Shown here: positions 1 through 8,880 of the stretch, one piece after another | How the letters are laid out: each line of letters opens with the position of its first letter | Position numbering within the stretch: position 1 is the stretch's first letter | Assembly: GCA_902546725.1 (NCBI GenBank) | Contig: CACCLB010000005.1 | Span: forward strand, 62,001-126,000 | DNA length: 64,000 nucleotides | Reading direction: 5' to 3' | From: an uncultured Bacteroidota bacterium | GTDB lineage: Bacteria; Bacteroidota; Bacteroidia; Flavobacteriales; Flavobacteriaceae | Program-made: the position numbers and the translations under genes | Notes under the pieces: model-generated | What the model was told of the DNA's origin: nothing | Databases searched by the model: none | What the model saw: the letters and a program-made list of their open reading frames with translations, nothing else

Positions 1-930
1 CGAGAGGGAACTAGTGATTTTTATAAAACACATTATCAAGTAGCATTGGATCCCAATTCCGAAGTTTTACCGCTGATGGGATCAAAAGAAGGGATAATGC
101 ATATATCTATGGCCTTTCTAAACCCTGGGGATCAAGTATTGATTCCAAATCCGGGGTATCCAACTTATGCCGCTGTAACACGTTTGATGGAGGCTGAAGC
201 TGTTTGCTACGAATTGGCAGAGCGCAACAATTGGCAGCCTGATTTTACTGCACTTGAAAAGTTGGACACCTCAAAGGTAAAAATCATGTGGGTTAACTAT
301 CCTCATATGCCTACGGGAACTGATGTTGACCCTGCTGTTTTTGATCGGTTAATTGCCTGGGCAAAAGCGCGAGAAATTTTATTGGTCAACGACAACCCTT
401 ACAGCTTCGTATTGACAGATAAGCCCCAAAGTATCTTGTCACGTCCTGGAGCCAAGGAGGTTGCACTCGAATTGAATTCTTTGAGTAAGTCGTTCAATAT
501 GGCCGGTTGGCGTGTGGGTATGCTGAGTGGGAAAGCAGAGACCATACAGTCCGTCCTCAAAGTAAAAAGCAATATGGATTCCGGTATGTTTTATGGGATT
601 CAACAAGGAGCAATAGCAGCTTTAAAAATGAATCAATCATGGTTTGATGAGCTTAATCAAATCTACCACAGGCGCAGAGCTTTGGTTGAGAAATTAGCAA
701 ATCGATTGGGCGCTCAGTTTGATTCAAACAGTGTAGGGCTATTTGTCTGGGCTAAATTGCCCCAAGGAGCAAAAGACTCAGAAACCTATATCGATAAGAT
801 TTTGGATGAACAGCATGTCTTCATTACCCCTGGGACTATTTTTGGATCTCAAGGAGAGGGTTATATTAGGTTTTCTCTATGTGTTCCAGAAGAAACCATA
901 GTTGAAGTTTTAAAGCGATTTGAATCATGA
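1..930 (+). CDS. PLP-dependent aminotransferase, class I/II (5' end outside window)
   Basis: Fold-type I aminotransferase. The reading frame is open from base 1 (residues REGTSDFYKTHYQ come before any start codon), so the N-terminus lies outside the window. The motif SLSKSFNMAGWRVG carries the pyridoxal-phosphate lysine, and a Gly-Ser-Lys-Glu-Gly loop near the left edge is the usual cofactor-phosphate region. The stop overlaps the start of tyrA (ATGA), so the two are translationally coupled. Its position before prephenate dehydrogenase and DAHP synthase suggests a role in transaminating aromatic or related 2-oxo acids. That role is inferred from context; the substrate cannot be read from the sequence. 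Confidence 0.9.
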   Translation, partial: REGTSDFYKTHYQVALDPNSEVLPLMGSKEGIMHISMAFLNPGDQVLIPNPGYPTYAAVTRLMEAEAVCYELAERNNWQPDFTALEKLDTSKVKIMWVNYPHMPTGTDVDPAVFDRLIAWAKAREILLVNDNPYSFVLTDKPQSILSRPGAKEVALELNSLSKSFNMAGWRVGMLSGKAETIQSVLKVKSNMDSGMFYGIQQGAIAALKMNQSWFDELNQIYHRRRALVEKLANRLGAQFDSNSVGLFVWAKLPQGAKDSETYIDKILDEQHVFITPGTIFGSQGEGYIRFSLCVPEETIVEVLKRFES

Positions 931-1799
931 ATATAGGAGTAATTGGTTTGGGATTGATTGGTGGTTCATTTGCTTTAGCAGCTAAGGAGCATCTGGAGGA
1001 TGTAGTCCTTTATGGGGCGGATCAAAATCAAGCACATCTCGAAGAGGCTATTGAAAGCGGTATAGTTGACCAAAGTCTAAGCCCTGAGCTTTATCCGAAG
1101 ATGGATGTGATGATATTGGCTATTCCGGTCAATGCGGCTTCTCTTTTGATTTTAAATCTTTTGGATCAAATCAATGACAATGCGCTTCTTTTTGATGCAG
1201 GTTCCACCAAAGCATCGATTTGTAAGATAGTATCGCTCCACCCAAAACGCAATCAGTTTTTAGCTACCCACCCAATTGCGGGTACGGAATTTTCTGGACC
1301 TTCAGCTGCTTTTGCGGATTTGTATGTCAACCAGACTCAAATTTTATGTGAAGCACAAAAGACGCGTCCAGATTTATTGGAATGGGCAGTGCAGTTTTTC
1401 CGTTTGATGAAAATGAATATTGAGGAAATGGATCCCCAAGCACACGATCAGCACATTGCCTATGTTTCTCATATATCGCATATTTCCTCTTTTATGCTAG
1501 GAAAAACAGTAATGGAAAAAGAACAGGACGAACGTACAATTTTTGATATGGCTGGGAGTGGATTTGCATCCACCGTTCGATTGGCTAAAAGTTCCCCAGA
1601 AATGTGGACACCTATTTTTGAACAAAATAGTGTGAATATACTGGAAGTGCTCAACGAATATATTGCCAATTTAAAAGAATTTAAAAAACTATTAGAAAAT
1701 AAAAACTGGTCGGCTATGCACGAACAGATGCAAGAAATCAATGCAATCAAGACGATACTTGAGGGCATACCAGAAGGAAAAAACAACTTTAAAAACTAA
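927..1799 (+). CDS. tyrA: Prephenate dehydrogenase
   Basis: 290 aa. Converts prephenate to 4-hydroxyphenylpyruvate with NAD(P)+ in tyrosine synthesis. The N-terminus has the Rossmann motif GVIGLGLIGGS (residues 4-14). Further on are the family signatures THPIAGTEFSGP, near residue 115, and HDQHIAYVSHISHISS, near residue 172, which contain the conserved histidines. The start overlaps the upstream aminotransferase stop by 4 nt. The DAHP synthase/chorismate mutase gene follows 22 nt downstream, so the three form an aromatic amino acid operon. There is no ACT domain at this length, so feedback control probably acts elsewhere. Confidence 0.93.
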   Translation: MNIGVIGLGLIGGSFALAAKEHLEDVVLYGADQNQAHLEEAIESGIVDQSLSPELYPKMDVMILAIPVNAASLLILNLLDQINDNALLFDAGSTKASICKIVSLHPKRNQFLATHPIAGTEFSGPSAAFADLYVNQTQILCEAQKTRPDLLEWAVQFFRLMKMNIEEMDPQAHDQHIAYVSHISHISSFMLGKTVMEKEQDERTIFDMAGSGFASTVRLAKSSPEMWTPIFEQNSVNILEVLNEYIANLKEFKKLLENKNWSAMHEQMQEINAIKTILEGIPEGKNNFKN

Positions 1800-1821
1800 A
1801 TACGAATTAATACTTAACACC

Positions 1822-2904
1822 ATGGAAAATAAAAAAGAAATGCGCCAGTGGCTAGATGATTTTGGATTGGATCACCCTTTAGTGATTGGAGGACCCTGTA
1901 GCGCAGAAACAGAAGAGCAGGTTTTAAAAATTGCACACGAACTCAAAGATACAGATGTAACCGTGTACAGAGCAGGTATTTGGAAACCACGTACACGCCC
2001 AGGTATGTTTGAAGGAGTAGGAGCAATTGGTCTGGGATGGTTAAAGAAAGTAAAGGAAGAAACAGGTTTGTTAACCGCTACAGAAGTTGCCAATAAAGAC
2101 CATGTAAAATTAGCTTTAGATAACGATGTAGACATTTTTTGGATTGGTGCCCGCTCAACGGTGAGCCCCTTTATCATGCAGGAAATTGCAGATGCGTTGG
2201 AAGGAACAGATAAAATTGTTTTGGTCAAAAACCCAGTAAATCCAGACCTGGCACTTTGGTTAGGAGGTGTTGAACGTTTATATACAGCAAACATCAAAAA
2301 GTTAGGACTGATTCACCGTGGATTTTCAACCTATGAAAAAACTAAATACCGCAACATTCCAGAATGGCAAATTGCCATTGAAGTAAAAAATAGATTCCCT
2401 GATCTTCCAATGATTTGCGATCCTTCGCATATTGCGGGAAGAAGAGATTTGATCTTTGATTTATCTCAAGCTGCACTGGATTTAAACTTTGACGGATTGA
2501 TGATAGAAACTCATTGGGATCCAGACAATGCTTGGAGTGATGCCGCTCAACAAGTTACACCCACTAGATTGGTAGAGATTATGAACGATCTTAAAGTTCG
2601 AAAAAAGACTACTGATGAAGAAGCATACCAACACGCACTCAATAATCTAAGAGCACAAATCGATACGATCGACCAAAATTTATTGGATACATTAGGTAAG
2701 CGAATGAATGTTGCTGTAGAGATTGGAGCGCTCAAAAAATCCAATAACGTAGCTGTACTTCAGAACAAACGTTGGAATGAAATTTTAGGAAAAATGATAC
2801 TCGAGGGTCAAGAGCGTGAACTTTCAGAAGAATTTATTCTCAGAGTTTTTAAGGCCATTCATCAAGAATCTATTAATAAACAAGAGAAAATTCTGAATGC
2901 TTAA
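1822..2904 (+). CDS. Bifunctional DAHP synthase / chorismate mutase type II
   Basis: 360 aa from the chosen ATG. The open frame begins 27 codons earlier inside tyrA, but those codons lack family character. The N-terminal domain (about 1-250) is a KDO8P-synthase-like DAHP synthase, with VIGGPCSAET, the KPRTRPG loop and the CDPSHIAGRRD metal/substrate motif. The C-terminal part (about 265-350) is a helical chorismate mutase of the AroQ type, with RAQIDTIDQNLLDTLGKRM. The fusion catalyses the first shikimate step and the chorismate-to-prephenate step, and in related fusions the mutase domain also acts as the feedback sensor. It is the last gene of the aminotransferase-tyrA operon. Confidence 0.93.
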   Translation: MENKKEMRQWLDDFGLDHPLVIGGPCSAETEEQVLKIAHELKDTDVTVYRAGIWKPRTRPGMFEGVGAIGLGWLKKVKEETGLLTATEVANKDHVKLALDNDVDIFWIGARSTVSPFIMQEIADALEGTDKIVLVKNPVNPDLALWLGGVERLYTANIKKLGLIHRGFSTYEKTKYRNIPEWQIAIEVKNRFPDLPMICDPSHIAGRRDLIFDLSQAALDLNFDGLMIETHWDPDNAWSDAAQQVTPTRLVEIMNDLKVRKKTTDEEAYQHALNNLRAQIDTIDQNLLDTLGKRMNVAVEIGALKKSNNVAVLQNKRWNEILGKMILEGQERELSEEFILRVFKAIHQESINKQEKILNA

Positions 2905-2959
2905 GTGTTTTTTGTAAATTCAAACAACCAATCTTAACAATATTAATTTACTTAATTTA

Positions 2960-3520
2960 ATGCGAGAGTCTAGAGCAAAACTCAGTCCACATTGGGTAAT
3001 TGCTTCATTAGTTTGTATTCTTTATGGACTACTGGTTGGAGTTCCCTCAGGATTAAATACCTATGGAGAGCTGCTGTCCTTTTTATTGGCTGGCCCACTC
3101 CAGCTCGGCATAGCCATTTATTTTTTAAATATTTTAAATGACCGCCCAGCATCAATAGAGAACTTGATAGAAGGTTTTAAACCCCTCTTAAAAGTAATTT
3201 TGATTTACATAATTATCTCAATTGCAACTGTCATTGGAATTGTACTTTTAATTATTCCAGGAATCATAATTGCGCTTGGGTTATCAATGACTTATTACAT
3301 TTTAGTCGAAAATCCAGAGTTGTCGATTGAAGAAAGTCTCAAAGAAAGTTGGAGGCTTACTAACGGTTATAAAATGGAGTTGTTTGTTTTACACCTTCGT
3401 TTTATCCCATGGTATCTTTTAGGTCTTCTGTGTTTTGGAATAGGAATTTTTGTGGTCATGCCTTGGCATCAACTCACACTAGCCAATTATTACAATTACT
3501 TAAAGCAACAACAAGCTTAG
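2960..3520 (+). CDS. Polytopic membrane protein, DUF975-like
   Basis: 186 aa with about four hydrophobic segments: residues 10-30, 40-60, 75-105 and 145-170. The central stretch, with LLIIPGIIIALGLSMTYYI followed by SIEESLKESWRLTNGYK, resembles the DUF975 and glycerophosphodiester-phosphodiesterase membrane-domain families, in which a Pro-Gly turn between helices is followed by a charged SxxLxxS motif. Molecular function is unknown. It starts 55 nt after the DAHP synthase gene and ends convergently with the PPK2 remnant, with a hairpin across both stop codons. Confidence 0.75.
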   Translation: MRESRAKLSPHWVIASLVCILYGLLVGVPSGLNTYGELLSFLLAGPLQLGIAIYFLNILNDRPASIENLIEGFKPLLKVILIYIIISIATVIGIVLLIIPGIIIALGLSMTYYILVENPELSIEESLKESWRLTNGYKMELFVLHLRFIPWYLLGLLCFGIGIFVVMPWHQLTLANYYNYLKQQQA

Positions 3521-3535
3521 CCTAAGCTTATTTTT
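3513..3535 (+). terminator. Hairpin terminator spanning two convergent stop codons
   Basis: AAGCTTAG (3513-3520) and CTAAGCTT (3522-3529) form a perfect 8-bp inverted repeat around one C, followed by ATTTTT. The left arm contains the TAG stop of the membrane protein gene and the right arm contains the stop of the PPK2 remnant. The T-tract favours rightward transcripts; leftward termination is less certain. Confidence 0.5.
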
Positions 3536-4319
3536 CTATACTGCTGTTGTACGGAATCCTTTCTAAAAGATGGTTAATCGCCCTTAATCGGGCGGTTGAT
3601 TTTTTATCTGCATTGATGATGTGCCAAGGAGCAGTTTGGGTATCTGTGATGTCAAACATTTTTTGTTTGTATTGGGTGTAGTCGTCCCATAAATCTTGAG
3701 CCTTTTTGTCTAAAGGGGTCATCTTCCAGCGTTTTAATGGGTTGTTTTGTATTTCTGCAAAGCGTTTTGCTTGCTCTTCCTAAGAGATTGAAAAATAAAG
3801 TTTGATGAGGTAGGTGTTGGATTGGACTAGCATATGTTCAAAGTCATTGACTTGGGACATAAAGACGTCGTATTCTTTTTTAGTACAAAACTTATTGACG
3901 GGTTCTACTACGGCTCTGTTGTACCAACTGCAGTCAAAAAAGATGATCTCACCAGGTTTGGGTAAGCGGTAGATATAGCGTTGAAAAAACCACTGTTTTC
4001 TCTCGTCTGGTGTGGGAATATTTAGTGCAAAGGTTCTAAAATACCTGGGATTAATGTATTCTGTTATCCTTCTTATTGCGCCACTTTTTCCTGCGGCATC
4101 TCGACCCTCAAAAAGGACTACAACTTTTTGGTCATTTTCAATAACCCAATTTTGCAATTTGATCAATTCTCTTTGTTTTTCTTTTAATTCTTTGAGGTAA
4201 CGAATTTCGTCAAGTGCTTTAAAGGGATTGATTTTTTTATTTTGAAGTAGTGTATGAAGTCCTAAGTCAGAATTGAGTAGGTCTATCTCTTCAGGGGTAA
4301 AGTTTTTTATTTGTGGCAT
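3528..4319 (-). pseudogene. Polyphosphate kinase 2 copy broken by an in-frame amber codon
   Basis: Read from ATG at 4319, this frame encodes 179 residues of a PPK2 protein, then TAG (3780-3782), then 83 more in-frame codons, starting EEQAKRF, that match the rest of the family. In the neighbouring intact copy the aligned residue is Lys (FSISKEEQ), so a single AAG-to-TAG change explains the stop. Walker A is intact (FEGRDAAGKSG, D74/K78), but the Walker-B motif reads FFDCSWYNR where the family has FFDRSWYNR. The second lesion argues against a simple sequencing error. The truncated product would lack the C-terminal lid and nucleotide-binding helices. It lies 10 nt after the intact copy and probably arose by tandem duplication. 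Confidence 0.85.
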
Positions 4320-4329
4320 AATGGGTGAA

Positions 4330-5178
4330 TTAAATATCAATTTGGACGGCACTTCGATGGTAACGAATAATCACATTGGGATCTGGAACTATGGGGATAT
4401 TGGCGGCACCTTTTCCAGGGTAGTCAAATTGGGATAAAACATATCGCATACTTTCCAGCCGTGCTTGTTTTTTATCGTTTGTTTTGACAATAATCCAAGG
4501 ACTGTAAGCGGTATGGGTTTTACTAAACATTTGTTCTTTGTAGTGCGTATATCGATCCCAAAGTTCTTGTCCTTTTAAATCTACGGGGCTAAATTTCCAT
4601 ACTTTCAAAGGGTTTCTCAAACGGGAATCAAATCGCTTTTTTTGCTCTTCTTTGGAAATGGAGAACCAAAATTTGATGATAATTAAATTGTCTTCATAGA
4701 GTAAGTGTTCAAATTCTGGAACCTGCACCATATATTGTTTGTACTCATCTTCAGTACAAAACCCCATAACGGGTTCTACCACCGCTCTGTTGTACCAGCT
4801 CCGATCAAAAAAAACAATTTCTCCCGGATTGGGAAGTTCTTTGATATAGCGTCTAAAATACCATTGTCCACGTTCTACGTCCGTCGGTTTTGTAAGGGCA
4901 ACAACCCTTGAAGATCTGGGGTTAAGGTGTTCTTTAAAGCGTTTGATGGAACCTCCTTTGCCCGAGGCATTTCTCCCTTCGAAGAGAACAACCACACGCA
5001 TTTTATTTTGTGAAATCCATTTTTGAAGGTTTACAAATTCGGACTGTAGTTTGCGTAATTCAAGTTCATATTTGATTTTTTTTAAAGTCTTTTCTAAGGG
5101 AATCTTGTGTTCTTTGGCAATGCGAATCAGTTCGGACCGCTTTTGAACCGTATTAAAATGATCTGAGGTAAATTTCAT
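4330..5178 (-). CDS. ppk2: Polyphosphate kinase 2 family protein
   Basis: 282 aa from ATG at 5178; an ORF extension to 5220 has no family similarity. PPK2 enzymes transfer phosphate between polyphosphate and nucleoside mono- or diphosphates. Walker A is FEGRNASGKGG (residues 67-76, Lys74), Walker B is IVFFDRSWYNRAVVEP (121-136), and the C-terminal WDRYTHYKEQMF block is complete. Most PPK2 proteins have Asp where this copy has Asn70, as the broken neighbour still does (GRDAAGK). That Asp is implicated in magnesium and phosphate handling, so activity or preference may differ. The family call is firm; direction and substrate class are not resolved. Confidence 0.88.
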   Translation of the reverse strand: MKFTSDHFNTVQKRSELIRIAKEHKIPLEKTLKKIKYELELRKLQSEFVNLQKWISQNKMRVVVLFEGRNASGKGGSIKRFKEHLNPRSSRVVALTKPTDVERGQWYFRRYIKELPNPGEIVFFDRSWYNRAVVEPVMGFCTEDEYKQYMVQVPEFEHLLYEDNLIIIKFWFSISKEEQKKRFDSRLRNPLKVWKFSPVDLKGQELWDRYTHYKEQMFSKTHTAYSPWIIVKTNDKKQARLESMRYVLSQFDYPGKGAANIPIVPDPNVIIRYHRSAVQIDI

Positions 5179-5343
5179 AGTAAGGGTATTTTGACGTGCT
5201 GCATAAACCAAAGAGGTCAATTCCTAGTTGCCAAACAATGATTTTATTCGTGTATAAACAAGAGGGAGGGAACCATAGATCAGGGGTAATATGCAGTAGT
5301 TACTACCCATAAAGATAGCTAAAAAACCAATAAGAACAAGCGC

Positions 5344-6528
5344 TTACTTGAGGGCAGCTGCGATACGGGCTACTGCTGTCCTTATGTTTTCATCTGAGGC
5401 AGCATATGAAATACGAATGCAGTTTTCATTGCCAAAAGCTTCTCCTGTTACAGTTGCCACATGGGCTTCCTCTAAAAGGAATAAGGCAAAGTCCGAAGCG
5501 TTTTCTATTTGCTTTCCACCTATGGTTTTTCCAAAATAATGAGAAACATCAGGGAAGACATAAAAGGCACCTTGAGGCTGATTGAGTTTAAATCCAGGAA
5601 TTTCATTAAGCAGTCCAATGATCATTTCACGGCGCGAAGCAAATTCATCAACCATATATTGAATAGCACTCACTGGAGCAGAAACAGCAGCTATAGTTGC
5701 TCTCTGAGCGATACAATTAGCACCACTAGTGATTTGTCCCTGCATTTTATTACAGGCCTTGGCAATCCAAATAGGTGCTCCTATATAACCGATACGCCAT
5801 CCAGTCATCGCAAATGCTTTTGCTACACCATTTACCGTAATTGTTCTGTCGTAAAGTTCTGGTATGGCAGCTATACTAAAGTGTGGAGTGCCGTAATTAA
5901 TGTGCTCATAAATCTCATCTGATAAGATGTAGATATCAGGATATTTTTCCAATACTTTACCGAGTGCTCTGTATTCATCCTCCGTATAGATTGTCCCACT
6001 TGGATTATTAGGAGAATTGAACATTATCAATTTGGTCTTTGGAGTAATGGCCGCTTCCAATTGCTCAGGAATAATTTTAAAATCAGTCTCGATACTGGAA
6101 GGGATGATGATTGACTTGGCTTCAGCCAAGGTTGCAATTGCCGAGTAGCTAACCCAATAAGGGGCTGGGAGGAGTACTTCGTCACCTGGATCTAAAAGTA
6201 CCATACATACATTGGCGATGGATTGTTTGGCACCGGTGGAAACAACAATTTGTGAAGGGTCATAATCAAGCTTGTTGTCTCTTTTAAACTTTTTACAGAT
6301 TGCTTCTTTAAGATCTGCATAGCCATCCACAGGAGAGTATGAATTCCAATTGTCATTGACAGCCTGTACAGCAGCCTCCTTAATGAATTCAGGAGTATTG
6401 AAATCGGGTTCTCCTAAACTGAGTCCGATGATATCAATCCCTTGATTTTTTAATTCTCTGGCTTTAGCCGCCATGGCAAGTGTAGCCGATATTGGCAGGC
6501 TGTTGATTCGATTAGATAATGCGTCCAT
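5344..6528 (-). CDS. Pyridoxal phosphate-dependent aminotransferase, aspartate aminotransferase type
   Basis: 394 aa, full length for a class Ib aspartate aminotransferase. LSLGEPDFNTPEFI (about residues 37-50) is the substrate-binding loop, STGAKQSI binds the cofactor phosphate, NNPSGTIY is the conserved Asn region, and GVAKAFAMTGWRIGY contains the Schiff-base lysine. It starts 7 nt downstream of the fatty acid desaturase gene on the same strand, so the two are probably cotranscribed. The likely reaction is aspartate + 2-oxoglutarate to oxaloacetate + glutamate, but related enzymes also accept prephenate or aromatic acids, so substrate range is open. Confidence 0.9.
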   Translation of the reverse strand: MDALSNRINSLPISATLAMAAKARELKNQGIDIIGLSLGEPDFNTPEFIKEAAVQAVNDNWNSYSPVDGYADLKEAICKKFKRDNKLDYDPSQIVVSTGAKQSIANVCMVLLDPGDEVLLPAPYWVSYSAIATLAEAKSIIIPSSIETDFKIIPEQLEAAITPKTKLIMFNSPNNPSGTIYTEDEYRALGKVLEKYPDIYILSDEIYEHINYGTPHFSIAAIPELYDRTITVNGVAKAFAMTGWRIGYIGAPIWIAKACNKMQGQITSGANCIAQRATIAAVSAPVSAIQYMVDEFASRREMIIGLLNEIPGFKLNQPQGAFYVFPDVSHYFGKTIGGKQIENASDFALFLLEEAHVATVTGEAFGNENCIRISYAASDENIRTAVARIAAALK

Positions 6529-6535
6529 TGGTTAA

Positions 6536-7630
6536 TTAACTGGGTTGTACCCCCATTTGTCTTAGAAATCTAAAATGTGAAAGTAGGGCACTTCGGGTTG
6601 TTTTGTATTCGTTGTAGGGCAAGTTAAATTCTCTTGCTGTTTTTTTAACTATTGAACCAATCTTGGTATAGTGAACATGGCTAATGTGCGGGAAAATATG
6701 ATGTTCTATTTGGTGATTCAATCCTCCTGTAAACCAGTTTACAATTCTATTTTTAGTAGAGAAATTTACTGTAGTTAACAATTGATGTATTGCCCAAGTG
6801 TTTTTCATAGTTCCTGAATTGTCAGGTCTTGGCATTTCCGCATCTTCAATTACATGAGCCAATTGAAATACAAGACTTAATATCAGTCCTGCAGTGTAAT
6901 GCATGACCACAAATCCGATGAGAACAGTCCACCAAGGAGCATCTATAATAAAAATCGGTAGGGCTATCCAAATGGAGAAGTACATAATCTTAGATAGAAA
7001 CAATCCGGTCCATTGTAAACTTGGACGTTTGCTGTTGAGGTATGACAACTTTCTTTTGGTATAGCGCTTCATTTGCTGAAAGTCGGCAAATACAGCCCAA
7101 TTCAAGGTTAAAAGTCCGTACAATAACACGGAATAAAAATGCTGAAAACGATGATGAGGGAACCATTCCGAATGCTTTGAGAAACGCAAGACTCTTCCTG
7201 CTTCTAGGTCTTCGTCATGTCCGTGTATATTGGTGTAGGTATGGTGTAAAAGGTTGTGTTGTATTTTCCAATTAAATACATTCCCAGCTAAAAAATAAAT
7301 ACTGCTTCCCATAAACTTATTGACCCATGGATATTTTGAAAAAGAGCCGTGATTGCCATCATGCATGACATTCATACCGACACCAGCCATTCCGACACCC
7401 ATGACGATACAAAGTAACAATTTGATCCAAAGACTGATGCTCAGCGTGAGTACCAAAACGTATGGAGCTATGAGCAAGGAAAACATCACAAATGTTTTGA
7501 GGTAAAGTTTCCAATTCCCTGTTTTTTCAATCTTGTTTTCTTTGAAGTAATGATTTACTCTTTTATTTAGTGTTTTAAAAAATTCTTTGGAGTCTTTTCT
7601 TGAAAAGCGGAGTCTTTGTGTAGCTTGCAT
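6536..7630 (-). CDS. Membrane fatty acid desaturase (acyl-lipid / acyl-CoA type)
   Basis: 364 aa integral membrane di-iron desaturase. Three histidine boxes are visible: HDGNH (90-94), HNLLHH (125-130) and QIEHH (307-311). The last has Gln in place of the first His, as in front-end and linoleoyl-type desaturases. Hydrophobic helices lie near residues 45-65, 70-87 and 195-240. The enzyme inserts a cis double bond into membrane acyl chains and probably serves membrane fluidity in cold water. No cytochrome b5 domain is fused, so electrons must come from a separate donor. It begins the operon with the downstream aminotransferase. Confidence 0.88.
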   Translation of the reverse strand: MQATQRLRFSRKDSKEFFKTLNKRVNHYFKENKIEKTGNWKLYLKTFVMFSLLIAPYVLVLTLSISLWIKLLLCIVMGVGMAGVGMNVMHDGNHGSFSKYPWVNKFMGSSIYFLAGNVFNWKIQHNLLHHTYTNIHGHDEDLEAGRVLRFSKHSEWFPHHRFQHFYSVLLYGLLTLNWAVFADFQQMKRYTKRKLSYLNSKRPSLQWTGLFLSKIMYFSIWIALPIFIIDAPWWTVLIGFVVMHYTAGLILSLVFQLAHVIEDAEMPRPDNSGTMKNTWAIHQLLTTVNFSTKNRIVNWFTGGLNHQIEHHIFPHISHVHYTKIGSIVKKTAREFNLPYNEYKTTRSALLSHFRFLRQMGVQPS

Positions 7631-7696
7631 AAATAAATTTGAACTGTAAAAATAACTTAAAAAAAATTAAAATTACAGTCTTACAGAAAAAACACC

Positions 7697-8314
7697 ATGG
7701 ATGAATTGTTGAAACATTTCCCTGATCTCAATACCCTTCAAATAGGGCAGTTTGAGCAACTTGAAGCTTTGTATGGTGAGTGGAATACTCAGATTAATGT
7801 GATTTCAAGAAAAGATATGGAGCAATTTTACGAACGTCATCTGCTTCATTCGTTGGGCATTTCAAAAGTCATTCAGTTTAAAGATGGATCAACAGTTTTA
7901 GATGTTGGGACTGGAGGGGGCTTTCCTGGGATTCCACTGGCGATATTGTTTCCCAACACTCAGTTTAATTTGATTGATTCCATTGGGAAAAAAATTAAAG
8001 TTGTCAATGCGGTTCAGCAGGCTTTAGGATTGACCAATGTCGTAGCCCATCAACTCCGAGCTGAAGATTTTACTAAAAAAGTTGATTTTGTTGTCAGTAG
8101 AGCAGTAACAAAAATGGAAACCTTTGTCCCTTGGGTAAAAAGCAACCTAAAGTCCAAACACCAACATTCAATAAAAAATGGTATCCTCTATCTCAAGGGA
8201 GGAGATCTGACTGAGGAACTTCAACCATTTCCTAAAGCTGTATGTTATGAGCTCAAGGATTATTTTGGAGCTGCTTTTTTTGAAACTAAAAAAGTAGTTT
8301 ACTTACCTTTTTAA
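7697..8314 (+). CDS. rsmG: 16S rRNA (guanine(527)-N7)-methyltransferase RsmG
   Basis: 205 aa, the usual length. The SAM-binding motif VLDVGTGGGFPGIPLAI (about residues 69-85) and the RsmG hallmarks NVISRKDMEQFYERHLLHS near the N-terminus and FVVSRAVTKMETFVPW near residue 135 are present. It methylates G527 of 16S rRNA, and loss in other bacteria gives low-level streptomycin resistance. It is divergent from the desaturase gene (66-nt gap) and its stop overlaps the end of the convergent secreted-protein gene by 4 nt. Confidence 0.95.
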   Translation: MDELLKHFPDLNTLQIGQFEQLEALYGEWNTQINVISRKDMEQFYERHLLHSLGISKVIQFKDGSTVLDVGTGGGFPGIPLAILFPNTQFNLIDSIGKKIKVVNAVQQALGLTNVVAHQLRAEDFTKKVDFVVSRAVTKMETFVPWVKSNLKSKHQHSIKNGILYLKGGDLTEELQPFPKAVCYELKDYFGAAFFETKKVVYLPF

Positions 8315-8823
8315 ATTTTCCCGTTGTGCTCTTCAAATTTATCGAATAGCGCTTCAAAGCGTTCAAGTTTGTGTTTCATCAGAGAATCAAGAGTTTGCAT
8401 GCGTTTTTCAAGTTCATAAAAGTCAGGATGTCGCTTGTGAAACCAATCTCCACCATCAAAGAAAAATTCATGGTCACGAAGGGAATCAAGATCTAAATCC
8501 TTTATTCTATTTTGAATAGAGAGCAGCTTACCGTTGATGATTGAATCAAAATTTATAGAACGGTGTAGGGAATCCAATTTAAAATTATGGTGAGGAAACC
8601 CAAAATGAGAGGTGTTTCCCAAAGAATCTTTTTTAAAGAAAAAGCTAAACTGCTTTGAAAAATGCGGAGAACCAGTCACTCGAGTTGAGTCATACCGAAT
8701 CAGATTTCCCTGTTCATCGTATTCCTTTTCAACCCGATAACTGACATCAGGATCTTCTTGATTTTGGGCTAAAGCAAGGCCCAATCCAATACAAAAGCAT
8801 AAGATAAAAGCTAAATTTTTCAT
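8311..8823 (-). CDS. Secreted protein of unknown function
   Basis: 170 aa. The N-terminus MKNLAFILCFCIGLGLALAQ is a clear Sec signal peptide with predicted cleavage after the Ala-Gln region; there is no lipobox at the usual position. The mature part is highly charged and rich in His, Phe, Asp and Lys (for example HKRHPDFYELEKRM), and the last 50 residues look helical. I recognise no domain. It is a single gene, convergent with rsmG (4-nt overlap of stops). Confidence 0.7.
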   Translation of the reverse strand: MKNLAFILCFCIGLGLALAQNQEDPDVSYRVEKEYDEQGNLIRYDSTRVTGSPHFSKQFSFFFKKDSLGNTSHFGFPHHNFKLDSLHRSINFDSIINGKLLSIQNRIKDLDLDSLRDHEFFFDGGDWFHKRHPDFYELEKRMQTLDSLMKHKLERFEALFDKFEEHNGKI

Positions 8824-8880
8824 TTGTTTTTCAATTTGAGTCCACTAAATAGACGAAAAACAAAGTGAAATGTTATAGTT

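Noticed and set aside
3528-3722. A separate 64-codon gene starting MTPLDKKAQD
   Set aside because: It is the C-terminal part of the PPK2 frame, in phase with the part before the amber codon; the internal Met is not a family start.
5509-5922. Plus-strand ORF of 137 codons inside the aspartate aminotransferase gene
   Set aside because: It is antisense to a well-supported gene and its translation has no recognisable motif or signal.
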